From NCBI GenBank assembly GCA_050288705.1, contig JBNKEI010000068.1, positions 1-55,231 of the forward strand: 55,231 nucleotides of DNA. The letters are read 5' to 3'. This document shows, one piece after another, positions 35,384-44,098 of the stretch. The first letter of the stretch is position 1. Each line of letters begins with the position of its first letter. Origin of the DNA: JBNKEI01 sp050288705. Lineage in GTDB: Bacteria; Myxococcota; Myxococcia; Myxococcales; UBA5297. The translations under genes and the position numbers were made by a program. A model generated the notes under the pieces. The model had not been told where the DNA came from. It searched no databases and saw only the letters and a program-made list of their open reading frames with translations.

Positions 35384-36184
35384 TTAAACGTATTCCTGGC
35401 CATTTTCCTCTTCGTCTTCCTCTTCTTTTCGGGTTTTATCTGCTAGAAATTCGGCTCGTCTTTTTTTGAAAAAGAAAACTTCCTCAGCTACCCCAAGGAA
35501 TAAATAGGCAGAAAAATAGGCAATGAGTACAAAGGAAGGACGCATTTGTGTCGCAATCGCAATACCTGAAAGCAGTACTGCGAAAAAAATGGTCGCTGAC
35601 TTTTTGGAAAGTCGAACGTCTTTGAAAGTTCGATAACGTATCGAGGAAATCATAAGGAATGAAAGAAATACCATCAACGCCGCTATAAAAAGCTGAGTGT
35701 TGTCTACGGAAATACTTGCGTGATGGTAGGCAATGACTAAAGAAATAAGCATTCCCGCAGCGAGCGGAATGGGTAGCCCGGTAAAGAATTTGGAACATCC
35801 GCGAATTTTCCTTTGAGCCATGACATTAAATCGCGCTAATCGCAAAGCGCCGCAAGTGGCGTAGGCAAAACAGATGAACAGGCCAATGAAGCCCATGGGC
35901 TCCAATGCCCACTTGTAGATTAGTAGAGCAGGAGCCACTCCAAAACTAATCACATCGGCCAGAGAGTCGAGTTGAACGCCAAAATCGCTCTGGGTACGAG
36001 TCAGGCGCGCCACTCGGCCGTCGAATCCGTCGAAAAACATAGCAAAGAAAATGGCGACCGCGGCATTGTAAAGCTGGAGCGAGGAAGAACCGTTCATGCA
36101 GAGCGCAATGGCATACAAGCCGCAGAAGATTGACGAAACGGTAAAGGTGTTGGGAATTACGAACATTAACTTATTCCACTTCAT
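35384..36184 (-). CDS. pssA: CDP-diacylglycerol-serine O-phosphatidyltransferase
   Basis: This enzyme makes phosphatidylserine, the precursor of phosphatidylethanolamine. The CDP-alcohol phosphotransferase motif D-G-x2-A-R-x8-G-x3-D-x3-D is complete (DGRVARLTRTQSDFGVQLDS, then LAD). The protein starts MKWNKLMFVIPNTFTVSSIF at 36184 with GGAGC upstream. An upstream in-frame extension to 36421 would add 79 residues of non-family sequence and is rejected. Several transmembrane segments fill the rest, and a Glu/Lys-rich tail (KEEEDEEENGQ) ends it. No psd gene is adjacent. Confidence 0.9.
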   Translation of the reverse strand: MKWNKLMFVIPNTFTVSSIFCGLYAIALCMNGSSSLQLYNAAVAIFFAMFFDGFDGRVARLTRTQSDFGVQLDSLADVISFGVAPALLIYKWALEPMGFIGLFICFAYATCGALRLARFNVMAQRKIRGCSKFFTGLPIPLAAGMLISLVIAYHHASISVDNTQLFIAALMVFLSFLMISSIRYRTFKDVRLSKKSATIFFAVLLSGIAIATQMRPSFVLIAYFSAYLFLGVAEEVFFFKKRRAEFLADKTRKEEEDEEENGQEYV

Positions 36185-36448
36185 TTTTGCTCCAACGCTA
36201 TGCACTGCTGGGATATATCTAATCGCTTCAAACAACAACACTATCAGAATTGGTCGTCGTTGGGATCTCGGATGTAGGAGTCTTTTCTGGTTGAAAATCT
36301 GCTTTTCACTATAAGTAAAAAACACAAATTCTATCTGGTGACGAGAAGAGACGCAAAAGGTGGTTGATAGTGTTTTTTTCTGCCCAAGAAGGGAAAGTGC
36401 TAAGTAGTCGGAAAAGACCATGCAGGAAGAGCTAAGATACTAAATCTG
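36185..36448. other. Divergent intergenic region pssA/nrdJ
   Basis: Promoters for both genes should lie here. I searched by eye for a cobalamin riboswitch (conserved B12 box GCCACTG and flanking GGGAA) and did not find one. An inverted repeat (AACAC ... GTGTT with CTATC ... GATAG inside) spans about 36320-36374 and could be regulatory. No gene is recognised. Confidence 0.4.
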
Positions 36449-36489
36449 GTGGAGTCGCCGTGCCGCTCCACAACTCATTGTGGTTTTTT
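36449..36489 (+). terminator. Possible attenuator in the nrdJ leader
   Basis: CCACAA (36468-36473), a four-base loop and TTGTGG (36478-36483), then TTTTTT (36484-36489), make an intrinsic terminator. It overlaps a competing hairpin formed by GTGGAG (36449-36454) and CTCCAC (36466-36471); both need bases 36468-36471, so only one can form at a time. This is the geometry of an attenuator 177 bases before the nrdJ start. No minus-strand or plus-strand gene ends here that would need a terminator. Confidence 0.55.
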
Positions 36490-36665
36490 CGCTTGAATGT
36501 TTGCTGTACGGCTTGTATCTTTCGCAAACTTCAAACTAATTGAAACAAAAAGTTATCACTCGTGCTGCTTGTATGCAGAGCGCTATCGGTTTGTTTTTCA
36601 ACATTTTTGCGATGTATCAAGAGCAATGCTGTTTTTTACTCAGAGTAAAGTTCAAGGAGATAGCT

Positions 36666-39395
36666 ATGGAAGTGAAGGAAGCCGCTGAAATCAATCGGGA
36701 GCCGGTTAATTTGAGCCGTTGTAAGCCTCGACGAGGGTTAACTCTGAAGCGCTACTTCACAACTGTCGGGGTAGATCCGGCTGATGAGATAGCCTGGGAG
36801 AAGCGGTCAGCCTCTATTCTCGGTGAGGGCGGGGAAGTAATTTTCGAACAACGAGATATAGAAGTGCCAAAATCTTGGTCTGCATTGGCCACCAACGTGG
36901 TGGCCTCACGCTACTTCCGAGGAACTCCTGGACAGCCGGATCGAGAAACGTCGGTACGGGCGATGGTGAAACGAGTAGTCGATACGATCTGCGAGTGGGG
37001 AAAACAAGGTGGATATTTTGCATCGCAAGAAGATGCCCAAACATTTAGAGCAGAGTTGGGTCATCTAGTTTTGCACCAGTCAATGAGTTTTAATTCGCCG
37101 GTATGGTTTAACGTAGGTATCGAGAGTCACCCACAGTGCTCGGCTTGCTTTATCAATAGCGTGGAAGACTCCATGGATTCCATTCTTTCCTTGGCCAAAA
37201 CCGAAGGCATGCTATTCAAGTACGGGTCAGGAACTGGTACCAATGTTTCTACTATCCGCTCTAGTAGAGAACAGCTTGCAGGAGGTGGAACCGCTTCTGG
37301 GCCTGTTTCCTTTATGAAGGGTTTTGATGCATTTGCCGGGGTAATTAAATCAGGCGGAAAAACTCGTCGCGCCGCAAAAATGGTTATTCTAAATGTGGAC
37401 CATCCAGATGTCCGGGAGTTTATACGCTGCAAAACCATCGAAGAAAAAAAAGCATGGGCGCTAATCGATTGTGGTTATGATGGCTCGTTCAATGGAGAGG
37501 CGTATAAATCAGTATTTTTTCAGAACTCAAACAATTCGGTTCGAGTGTCTGATGCTTTTATGAGTGCAGTGCAGAATGGCGAGAAATGGCAGACGCGATC
37601 GGTAGTGGGAAAAAAAACCTTGGATACTTTTCCAGCCAAGGACCTTTTCCGGGAAATAGCCGAGAACGCTCATATTACTGGCGATCCGGGAATTCAGTTT
37701 CACGATCGCATTAATGATTGGCATACCTGCCCTCACGCTGATGCTATTCATGCCAGTAATCCTTGCTCCGAATACATGTTTCTCAACGATTCCGCCTGTA
37801 ATTTGGCTTCGCTCAATTTGATGCATTTCCGCACGATTGATGGTGACTTTGATCCCGAGGCGTTCACTAGGGCGGTGGAATTGACTATCCTGGCACAGGA
37901 AATCTTAATAGATAATTCTCGCTATCCTACTGAAAAGATTACTGATAATAGCCACAAATATCGGCCGTTGGGTTTGGGATACGCCAATCTAGGTGCGCTC
38001 CTAATGTCTTTAGGCCTTCCTTATGATAGCGACGAGGGACGAGCCTATGCGGCGGCAATTACTAGTCTGATGACTGGACATGCATATCTGACTAGTGCCC
38101 GCATTGCTCAGCAATTAGCTCCTTTTGCTGGATTCGCGGTCAATCGCGATTCCATGTGGAAAGTAATTCAAAAGCACCGGCAAGAGGCTCTACGTCTCAA
38201 TGGTTCTCTACTCCCCGAACGGTTGGCATCGGCTGCGCGATTGGTTTGGGATGAGACACTTGCTTTGGGGGTAGATAATGGATTCCGTAACGCCCAGGTG
38301 ACTGTGCTGGCGCCTACCGGCACCATTGGCTTCATGATGGACTGTGACACTACCGGGATAGAGCCTGATATTGCCCTGATTAAGTATAAGAAGTTGGCCG
38401 GTGGTGGGGTGTTGAAAATGGTTAATAATTCGGTGACCCAGTCGTTAGAACGGCTAGGTTACCAGGCTGATTCTATTCACGCCATCCTCAGCTATCTTGA
38501 TAGAGAGGAAACTATTGAAGGCGCGCCTCGTTTGAAGGCCGAGCATTTGGCGGTATTTGATTGTGCATTCAAACCAGCTAACGGCTCGCGCACTATTCAC
38601 TGGCAAGGACATGTCAAAATGATGGCGGCAGTTCAGCCCTTTTTGTCCGGAGCAATTTCCAAAACAGTCAACCTTCCTCATGACGCTGCTGTGGAGGATG
38701 TTGAAGAAGTCTATTTAACTAGCTGGAAACTAGGACTGAAGGCTATTGCCGTGTATCGGGATGGGTGCAAGCGTACCCAGCCGTTAAATACCAGCCTAAA
38801 AACGGAACCACAGTCGTCTAAAGCCGAGCAGTTGCAAGTTTCTTCGGCTGCACGAAAACGGCTTCCCGACGAACGTTGTGCTTTTACTCATAAGTTTTCC
38901 GTGGGTGGGCATGAAGGATATGTCACGGTAGGAATGTACGAAGATGGTACGCCAGGCGAGCTTTTTTGCGTGATGGCTAAAGAAGGCTCGGTGGTCTCTG
39001 GCCTAATGGACTGTTTTGCCACCTCCATAAGTCTGGCGCTACAGTATGGAGTGCCCCTACAGGTATTGGTTGACAAATTTGTACATACCCGATTTGAACC
39101 CTCGGGATTCACCGAAAACCCGAACATTCCTATTGCTAAAAGCATTATTGATTACATTTTTCGGTGGTTGGAAAAGAAATTTATGTCTGTGCAGGCAACC
39201 GAACAAAGCACTGCTGCCGAAGATCTGTCAGGGTCAGGAACTACTCATCGGTTTGACTCTACCCCGACGATCAATCGTTCGGTTTTTATTAACCAAGCAG
39301 ACGCTCCTCCCTGCCATAGCTGCGGCTCAATCATGGTGAGAAGTGGAGCCTGCTACAAATGCGTCAATTGTGGGGCTACTAGCGGATGTTCCTAG
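36666..39395 (+). CDS. nrdJ: Vitamin B12-dependent (class II) ribonucleotide reductase
   Basis: NrdJ reduces ribonucleotides to deoxyribonucleotides using adenosylcobalamin and works with or without oxygen. The N-terminal catalytic region has SMSFNSPVWFNVGIESHPQC and SACFINSVEDSMDSI. The active-site motif NPCSEYMFLNDSACNLASLN is near residue 375. APTGTIGFMMDCDTTGIEPD is a class II signature. A TSCPD-like region (KFSVGGHEGYVTVGMYEDG) and a C-terminal zinc ribbon (CHSCGSIM ... CYKCVNCGA) close the 909-residue protein. AAGGAG (36654-36659) sets the ATG at 36666; an earlier frame start at 36540 is not supported. No nrdR-like regulator is adjacent. Confidence 0.95.
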   Translation: MEVKEAAEINREPVNLSRCKPRRGLTLKRYFTTVGVDPADEIAWEKRSASILGEGGEVIFEQRDIEVPKSWSALATNVVASRYFRGTPGQPDRETSVRAMVKRVVDTICEWGKQGGYFASQEDAQTFRAELGHLVLHQSMSFNSPVWFNVGIESHPQCSACFINSVEDSMDSILSLAKTEGMLFKYGSGTGTNVSTIRSSREQLAGGGTASGPVSFMKGFDAFAGVIKSGGKTRRAAKMVILNVDHPDVREFIRCKTIEEKKAWALIDCGYDGSFNGEAYKSVFFQNSNNSVRVSDAFMSAVQNGEKWQTRSVVGKKTLDTFPAKDLFREIAENAHITGDPGIQFHDRINDWHTCPHADAIHASNPCSEYMFLNDSACNLASLNLMHFRTIDGDFDPEAFTRAVELTILAQEILIDNSRYPTEKITDNSHKYRPLGLGYANLGALLMSLGLPYDSDEGRAYAAAITSLMTGHAYLTSARIAQQLAPFAGFAVNRDSMWKVIQKHRQEALRLNGSLLPERLASAARLVWDETLALGVDNGFRNAQVTVLAPTGTIGFMMDCDTTGIEPDIALIKYKKLAGGGVLKMVNNSVTQSLERLGYQADSIHAILSYLDREETIEGAPRLKAEHLAVFDCAFKPANGSRTIHWQGHVKMMAAVQPFLSGAISKTVNLPHDAAVEDVEEVYLTSWKLGLKAIAVYRDGCKRTQPLNTSLKTEPQSSKAEQLQVSSAARKRLPDERCAFTHKFSVGGHEGYVTVGMYEDGTPGELFCVMAKEGSVVSGLMDCFATSISLALQYGVPLQVLVDKFVHTRFEPSGFTENPNIPIAKSIIDYIFRWLEKKFMSVQATEQSTAAEDLSGSGTTHRFDSTPTINRSVFINQADAPPCHSCGSIMVRSGACYKCVNCGATSGCS

Positions 39396-39403
39396 TCTTT
39401 TAG

Positions 39404-39577
39404 TTACATTGAATAATCAATGATCAGTACCCCTCGGTGAGGATTTTTCTCTTCCCCTTGCTGAGGGATGCGGCTTGGCTCTGGAAGAGGTATTTGTATA
39501 GACGGGCGTTCTGATTCGCGCCGCTTGTGTTCTCGCTCTCGTCTTTTTATCTCCTCGATGATGAAGGCGTCGAGCAT
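39404..39577 (-). CDS. Small conserved protein (MLDAFIIEEI type)
   Basis: A 57-residue protein starting MLDAFIIEEIKRREREHKRR. Start 39577 has a perfect GGAGG (39584-39588) at good spacing. After the charged helix comes a proline-rich part (PSIQIPLPEPSRIP) and a tail ending VLIIDYSM. I recall very similar small proteins, function unknown, from deltaproteobacteria and Myxococcota. It converges with nrdJ with only 8 bp between the stops. Confidence 0.7.
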   Translation of the reverse strand: MLDAFIIEEIKRREREHKRRESERPSIQIPLPEPSRIPQQGEEKNPHRGVLIIDYSM

Positions 39578-39970
39578 TGGCGTCCTCCAGCTTGTACGCT
39601 TGAGTATTACTCCTGCTTCCAATTTTTACCTAATAACTATGCAAACCCAAGGCCGAGGTGTCTTGATTCCCAAAATGTTGAGTTTGCGCAGTTGAAGTAC
39701 CGGGGACCCTTGCAAGTTTGAGTGGGTCTTATGTGAACCTCCTTTTTTTCTTTCTCTCTTTACTTTGTATAACCAGTTTTCGGCAAACGCCCAGTGAATA
39801 GTGTGTAAAGGTAGTCGTTAATAGTATTTCACAAAACTGTACTCTTTTACCAAAGGAGTTTTCCAGGGGCTTCCCTGACTGGGATTAGGTCCCTACTTTC
39901 GCATTCGGATGTTTCGTGCCTGTTTTCGAAAGTGTGGCTTAATCGTTCATAGGAGCGTCGGAGGAAGACA
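39578..39970. other. Intergenic stretch upstream of the LuxR-type gene
   Basis: A region of 393 bp that must hold the promoters for the minus-strand small gene and the LuxR-type gene. It has a pyrimidine-rich run (39741-39766) and a CAGGGGC/CCCTGACTGGGA patch near 39866-39885. I see no gene and no clear -35/-10 pair. Confidence 0.3.
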
Positions 39971-40966
39971 ATGCAAGAAGAAGGTGTAGGGGATTGTCTC
40001 CAGGAGGCTCGCCGGCGTTTGGCGGAGCTGGGTCTTCAAGCGGTAGCACTAATGGCTTTAGATCGGCCATCATTAGATGGTCGAGAATGGAAGGATGAGT
40101 CGGTATTGGTAGGAGCTAATCCGCGAGAGTGGTTAGCTTCATTTGCCACAGAAATGGCAGCACAAGGCCTTTTTGACGGCACGCGGTCGTTGGTTACTCC
40201 CTCGGATAAAACTTTGCATTCAATCTCTGAGCGGGGATGGGGCATGATTTGTGCGCCTTCATCTTCGCCGAGAATGGCGGCGATTATTCGGCCTATTCCC
40301 AACATGGAAACCTACTGGGAGCCAGCCGCAGAGTTGCTGGCCAAAGTAGTCTCCAGCGATGAATCTATTGAAATGGCAGCGGCTTTGTGTGAAGTAACCG
40401 GCGCTTCGGCGGTACTGCTCGATGACCAAGGGGAGATTAAATTTGTTTCGCGATCGGCTTTTGTGCAGCAAGGAGCAAACGGTCCTTTTCTTGGGCTTTC
40501 CTGTTTGTCCAAGATGACTCCGGAAGTGTTGGTCAAATTACAAACTAGCATTCAAGAAGGCTCGCAAGGTATGCGTCGAGGTAGGGTTGGAGACATGACC
40601 ATGGTTTGCTTTGTCCGACGTATTGGCGAAAACAACTTGGCAGTGGCGGCCAGTCGCTTTGGTCTAACCCGCGCTGAGCTTGCTGAATCGGAAAGCATGA
40701 TTGCCGGGCTTTCTTGTAAAGAATCGGCGGCACGTTTAAAAATTAGCCCAGAAACTGTACGTCAAAGACGCAAGGTTATTTACCGGAAACTAGGAGTAGA
40801 ATCTTGCGGTACAGCAGTAGCTAGAATCTTGGAGCTGGAATTGCCGTCTTCTGGGTCATCTTCCTCGCCATCAGGGAGCATTTCTTCTTCATCGCCCATA
40901 CTGGCTCCTAAGGAAGTTCGTCAGCCTCTCCCTTTGCGAGCTGGAGATGCGCGTCAATGGAGTTGA
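39971..40966 (+). CDS. LuxR-type DNA-binding regulator
   Basis: A 331-residue protein with a C-terminal LuxR/GerE helix-turn-helix at about residues 222-285 (FGLTRAELAESESMIAGLSC, then KESAARLKISPETVRQRRKVIYRKL). The first 210 residues have no domain I can name; alternation of helices and strands suggests a GAF- or PAS-like sensor. A Ser/Pro-rich tail follows the HTH. GGAGGAAG precedes the ATG. It does not look like a phosphorylated receiver protein. Targets unknown; it faces the kdsD gene convergently. Confidence 0.75.
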   Translation: MQEEGVGDCLQEARRRLAELGLQAVALMALDRPSLDGREWKDESVLVGANPREWLASFATEMAAQGLFDGTRSLVTPSDKTLHSISERGWGMICAPSSSPRMAAIIRPIPNMETYWEPAAELLAKVVSSDESIEMAAALCEVTGASAVLLDDQGEIKFVSRSAFVQQGANGPFLGLSCLSKMTPEVLVKLQTSIQEGSQGMRRGRVGDMTMVCFVRRIGENNLAVAASRFGLTRAELAESESMIAGLSCKESAARLKISPETVRQRRKVIYRKLGVESCGTAVARILELELPSSGSSSSPSGSISSSSPILAPKEVRQPLPLRAGDARQWS

Positions 40967-40992
40967 TGGGGGAGTTAATGGGAAGTCGAAAG

Positions 40993-42024
40993 TCAAAGAA
41001 AACGCGCGGCTAACAAATCTTGCACGTCTAGCAACCCTATGGGGCGTTCATCGCGATCAATAACTGGTAGCTGATCCACGCGCCCCTCGCGCATGCGAGC
41101 TGCAGCTTCATATACTAGCTCGTCAGCAAAGCAAGTTTTTGGATTTTTACACATCACCGTACTTAGTTTTATGGAAAAATCTTGGCTGCCTCTTTCTACC
41201 AGTCGCCGCAAATCACCGTCAGTAAATACACCTACCAATTTGCCTTCAGTATCTACAACTGAAGTAACTCCTGGTCGGCCAGGTGTATTGGTCATTACCG
41301 CCACCGCGCGGTGCAGGGGTTCACTCTGGAAAACAACCGGATTTGCCGTTCCAGCGCGCATGACCTCATAAACGCGCGCCACCTGACGTCCCAATGCTCC
41401 TCCGGGATGAAAAAGCGCGTATCTTTCGTTAGTAATGGGTCGATTTTGTAAGACAGTTATGGATATAGCGTCACAAACTGCGTGTAGGGCAGCACTAGAG
41501 GCAGTGGGAACCAATCCCATTGGACAAGCCTCGTCAATGTGTCCAATTTCTACTACCAAATCAGCTTCCCGCGCTAAAGGAGAACTTGCCTGGCCGGTGA
41601 TGGCCACCACTATTGCTCCAATTCGTTTCAATGAAGGGAGGATGCGCAGTATTTCTTCGCTTTTTCCGCTATTGGATAGCGCCAGAACAACATCGTTGGG
41701 AGTAACCCTACCCAAATCACCGTGTACCGCTTCCGCGGGGTGTAGATACAGTGAATGAGTCCCGGTAGATGCTAGAATAGCGGAAAGCTTTTGAGCAATA
41801 AACCCTGGCTTGCCAATTCCGGTAACTACAACATGCCCTTTACAACTCAAAATAAGGTCAATGGCCTGTACAAAGCCCTTTCCAAGTAAAGGAGAGATAG
41901 AAGAAATAGCCCTGGCTTCTAGATCAAGGACCCGGCGAGCGTAGTCAAGGTACGGGTGATCAAAGGTATTCGCTTCTGGGGAGATTGGGGATGACAAATT
42001 GTGTGCTTGAGCTCTAGTGTGCAT
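40993..42024 (-). CDS. kdsD: Arabinose-5-phosphate isomerase (KdsD/GutQ type)
   Basis: This enzyme converts ribulose-5-phosphate to arabinose-5-phosphate, the first step of KDO synthesis for lipopolysaccharide. The SIS domain (about residues 35-200) has GHVVVTGIGKPGFIAQKLSA, HPAEAVHGDLGRV and LALSNSGKSEEILRIL. Two CBS domains follow (VMRAGTANPVVFQSEPLHRA ... VDTEGKLVGVFTDGDLRRLV; VMCKNPKTCFADELVYEAAA). ATG 42024 is chosen; TTG 42048 is an alternative and neither has a strong SD. It fits the LPS genes elsewhere in the window. It is divergent from the transaldolase gene. Confidence 0.92.
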   Translation of the reverse strand: MHTRAQAHNLSSPISPEANTFDHPYLDYARRVLDLEARAISSISPLLGKGFVQAIDLILSCKGHVVVTGIGKPGFIAQKLSAILASTGTHSLYLHPAEAVHGDLGRVTPNDVVLALSNSGKSEEILRILPSLKRIGAIVVAITGQASSPLAREADLVVEIGHIDEACPMGLVPTASSAALHAVCDAISITVLQNRPITNERYALFHPGGALGRQVARVYEVMRAGTANPVVFQSEPLHRAVAVMTNTPGRPGVTSVVDTEGKLVGVFTDGDLRRLVERGSQDFSIKLSTVMCKNPKTCFADELVYEAAARMREGRVDQLPVIDRDERPIGLLDVQDLLAARFL

Positions 42025-42174
42025 AACATTGCGTTTTAGCAGCCGCAATCGGCGCTTTCAAGGAAGAGGCTAGCAAGTCCGGGGTATCCCAGGAATGACA
42101 TTCTCTTGACTTTTTGAGAAGAGGAGAGTTCAAAGTAACTCCCTTTGAATTTTCTGTCCAGAAAGAGAGTTCCC

Positions 42175-42822
42175 GTGAAGTTTTTTATCGATTCCGCAGA
42201 TGTGCAAGAAATTCGCAAGGCCCATGCTATGGGAATTATCGATGGGGTAACCACTAACCCCACTCTTATTGCCCGAAGTGGTCGCGCTTTTGCCGATGTA
42301 CTCCAAGAAATTGTTTCCATTGTTGATGGCCCTATTTCCGCGGAGGTCATCAGTCTCGATGCAGAAGGAATGATTCGCGAAGGTAGCGAGCTCGCTAAAA
42401 TTCATCCTAATATCGTAGTCAAGATACCCATGGGAGTAGAAGGGCTTAAAGCGGTGAAAGCTCTAAGTTCCCAGGGCATTCACACCAATATGACTTTAAT
42501 ATTTAGCGCTAACCAAGCATTGCTCTCTGCCAAAGCTGGCGCTACTTATGTAAGCCCTTTTGTAGGGCGCTTGGACGACATTAGTGAAGATGGAATGGCA
42601 CTTATTGCTGATTTGGTGGAAATCTTTGCCAATTACCAATTTGATACTCAAGTATTGGTAGCGAGCGTTCGTAACCCCATACATGTACTTCAGGCGGCCA
42701 AACTTGGTGCTCATGTTTCTACTATTCCATTCAACGTTATCGGCCAGCTAGCTAGTCACCCGTTGACTGACATTGGAATAAAACGCTTTTTGGCTGATTG
42801 GGAAAAAGTACCTAAAAAGTAG
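42175..42822 (+). CDS. Transaldolase / fructose-6-phosphate aldolase (TalC-like)
   Basis: A 215-residue small transaldolase. It starts KFFIDSADVQEIRKAHAMGI, followed by DGVTTNPTLIARSG, as in the TalC/MipB subfamily. The Schiff-base lysine is in NIVVKIPMGVEGLKAV near residue 84. SPFVGRLDDISEDG and TIPFNVIGQLASHPLTDIGI are diagnostic. GTG 42175 gives the family N-terminus, with GAGAG upstream. Length is that of TalC-type transaldolases. Members act either as transaldolase in the pentose phosphate pathway or as fructose-6-phosphate aldolase; this sequence alone does not decide. The adjacent kdsD also handles pentose phosphates. Confidence 0.9.
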   Translation: MKFFIDSADVQEIRKAHAMGIIDGVTTNPTLIARSGRAFADVLQEIVSIVDGPISAEVISLDAEGMIREGSELAKIHPNIVVKIPMGVEGLKAVKALSSQGIHTNMTLIFSANQALLSAKAGATYVSPFVGRLDDISEDGMALIADLVEIFANYQFDTQVLVASVRNPIHVLQAAKLGAHVSTIPFNVIGQLASHPLTDIGIKRFLADWEKVPKK

Positions 42823-42889
42823 CCGGTTAAATTAGCTGACGGATGTATGCGGCAAACCTGATTTTTCAGCGTCTTTTCAGGACGGGCAA

Positions 42890-42997
42890 TTAGTAATATT
42901 TGCCGCTTCGGTCTATCAACATATCGTCACCCCCGGCAGCTTGATCAATAAGCCTGGAGAGGTGCGTCTTGGTATCGTAAATATTCACTGTATTCAT
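42890..42997 (-). pseudogene. Truncated Phd/YefM-type antitoxin remnant
   Basis: The 35-codon frame MNTVNIYDTKTHLSRLID, then QAAGGDDMLIDRSGKYY, matches the N-terminus of Phd-family antitoxins (family form M-x-x-V-N-I-x-[ED]-A-K-x-x-L-S-x-L-I-x). It stops at TAA (42890-42892), about halfway through the usual 75-85 residues; after the stop the frame continues LPVLKRR. AGGA precedes the ATG. No toxin gene follows, because the transaldolase gene ends at 42822. It is the dead remnant of a type II toxin-antitoxin pair. Confidence 0.65.
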
Positions 42998-43061
42998 GGT
43001 TGACTTCCTAGGTTAGACAAGGTCGTTTGTTGCTCAACGAATGGCAGATACGTTTCTGGTT

Positions 43062-43607
43062 TTATATCCACTCGTTACCAAGTAGCCTTTCGAATCGGCC
43101 ACTATTATCCTTGGATTTGGAATTGGCATGTCCGGCACCGGGACTGCAAGAAAAAGGTAATTTAGAGAACTTGTTTCGGTACATTCCGGGAGACAGGCCG
43201 GTATGTTTTTTGAATAAACGAATAAAGGAACTGCAGTCTTCATAGCCAATTTTGAAGGTTATTTCGTCCACGCTATTACTGCTGGTTTCAAGATACCGCT
43301 TGGCTTCCTCGACTCTGAGTCTTTGCAAATAGACAATGGGGCTATCTCCTGTGGCATTTTTAAAGCGGCGCTTGAAAGTTCTGGTCCCAAGTCCGCTGAG
43401 CCGCGCGATCCAGTCGATGGAAACCGCTTCCGTGAAGTGGGCTTCCATCCATTCCTGAGCCTTTAGAATCTCCTGGTCCTGATGATTTTTTTTGATGCTC
43501 AAAACAAAACTTTTGATTCCGGGATTTCCTCGTCCTTCATTTAGAGAATTTTGGGAAAGTGTGACCGCAGATTGATCTGAACCACTAAAATAAATGAAAA
43601 TCCTCAA
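43062..43607 (-). pseudogene. C-terminal fragment of a GlxA-type AraC-family regulator
   Basis: The frame contains a complete AraC/XylS DNA-binding region: ILKAQEWMEAHFTEAVSIDW, then LARLSGLGTRTFKRRF in family form (here IARLSGLGTRTFKRRF), then VDEITFKIGYEDCSSFIRLF. These match GlxA-type regulators, which carry an N-terminal DJ-1/PfpI domain of about 200 residues. That domain is absent: upstream sequence changes abruptly near 43570-43607 and overlaps the divergent SRPBCC gene. A C-terminal tail after residue 150 is normal. The fragment might still be expressed as a DNA-binding peptide. Confidence 0.75.
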
Positions 43608-44094
43608 TATTCATCAAAGAGAGTTCGAGCAACCTGGTTCCGTTATATCAGAAATCCTCAATACGCTTTCTTCTCGGGATGATCGACTGTGGCCAAAAGA
43701 ATCATGGCCTCCAATGACTTTGAATGAAGGTTTGACAATTGGCTCAATTGGTGGGCATGGTTCGATAGGATACTATGTATCTAAATATGAAAAAAGAAAA
43801 TGTATTGAGTTCACCTTTACAAAACCAAAGGGATACGTCGGTACGCACCAGTTTGAAATTATTGAATTATCAACGAATAAAGCCTTGCTGAGACACACTA
43901 TTAGCATGGAGTCTAATCTTTGAGGGCTTGCCTCTTGGATTATTGCTATTAGATGGCTTCATGATTCATTACTGGAAGATTGCCTGGATAAAGTTCAGAA
44001 TCAACTTTTCCGAGATCAAGTTAGATCCAAGCATAATATATGGGTGAAAATACTTAGAAAACTGTTAAGAAAAAAACGAGTAATAGGAGCATAA
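43594..44094 (+). pseudogene. SRPBCC-family gene interrupted by one in-frame TGA
   Basis: The first 109 codons (MKILNIHQREFEQPGSVISE ... LRHTISMESNL) end at TGA 43921-43923. The same frame then continues without any shift as GLASWIIAIRWLHDSLLEDC to TAA 44092-44094. Homologues I recall end with M-R-x-x-G-x-x-x-L-S-W-P-L-x-F-R-x-L-H-D-A-L-I-E-D-A-L-D. The read-through product aligns to that with no gap, so the TGA is a single changed codon within an otherwise whole protein of 166 residues. The SD of the next gene (GGAG, 44086-44089) lies inside this gene's 3' end. The true status (nonsense mutation, error or recoding) is open. Confidence 0.75.
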
Positions 44095-44098
44095 AGTG

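Noticed and set aside
36185..36665. Cobalamin riboswitch before nrdJ
   Set aside because: Expected for this enzyme, but the B12 box and core motifs were not found by eye; only the hairpin pair is supported.
43921..43923. TGA as selenocysteine codon
   Set aside because: The position is poorly conserved, no catalytic Cys is expected there, and no SECIS-like hairpin was evident directly downstream; a mutation is simpler.
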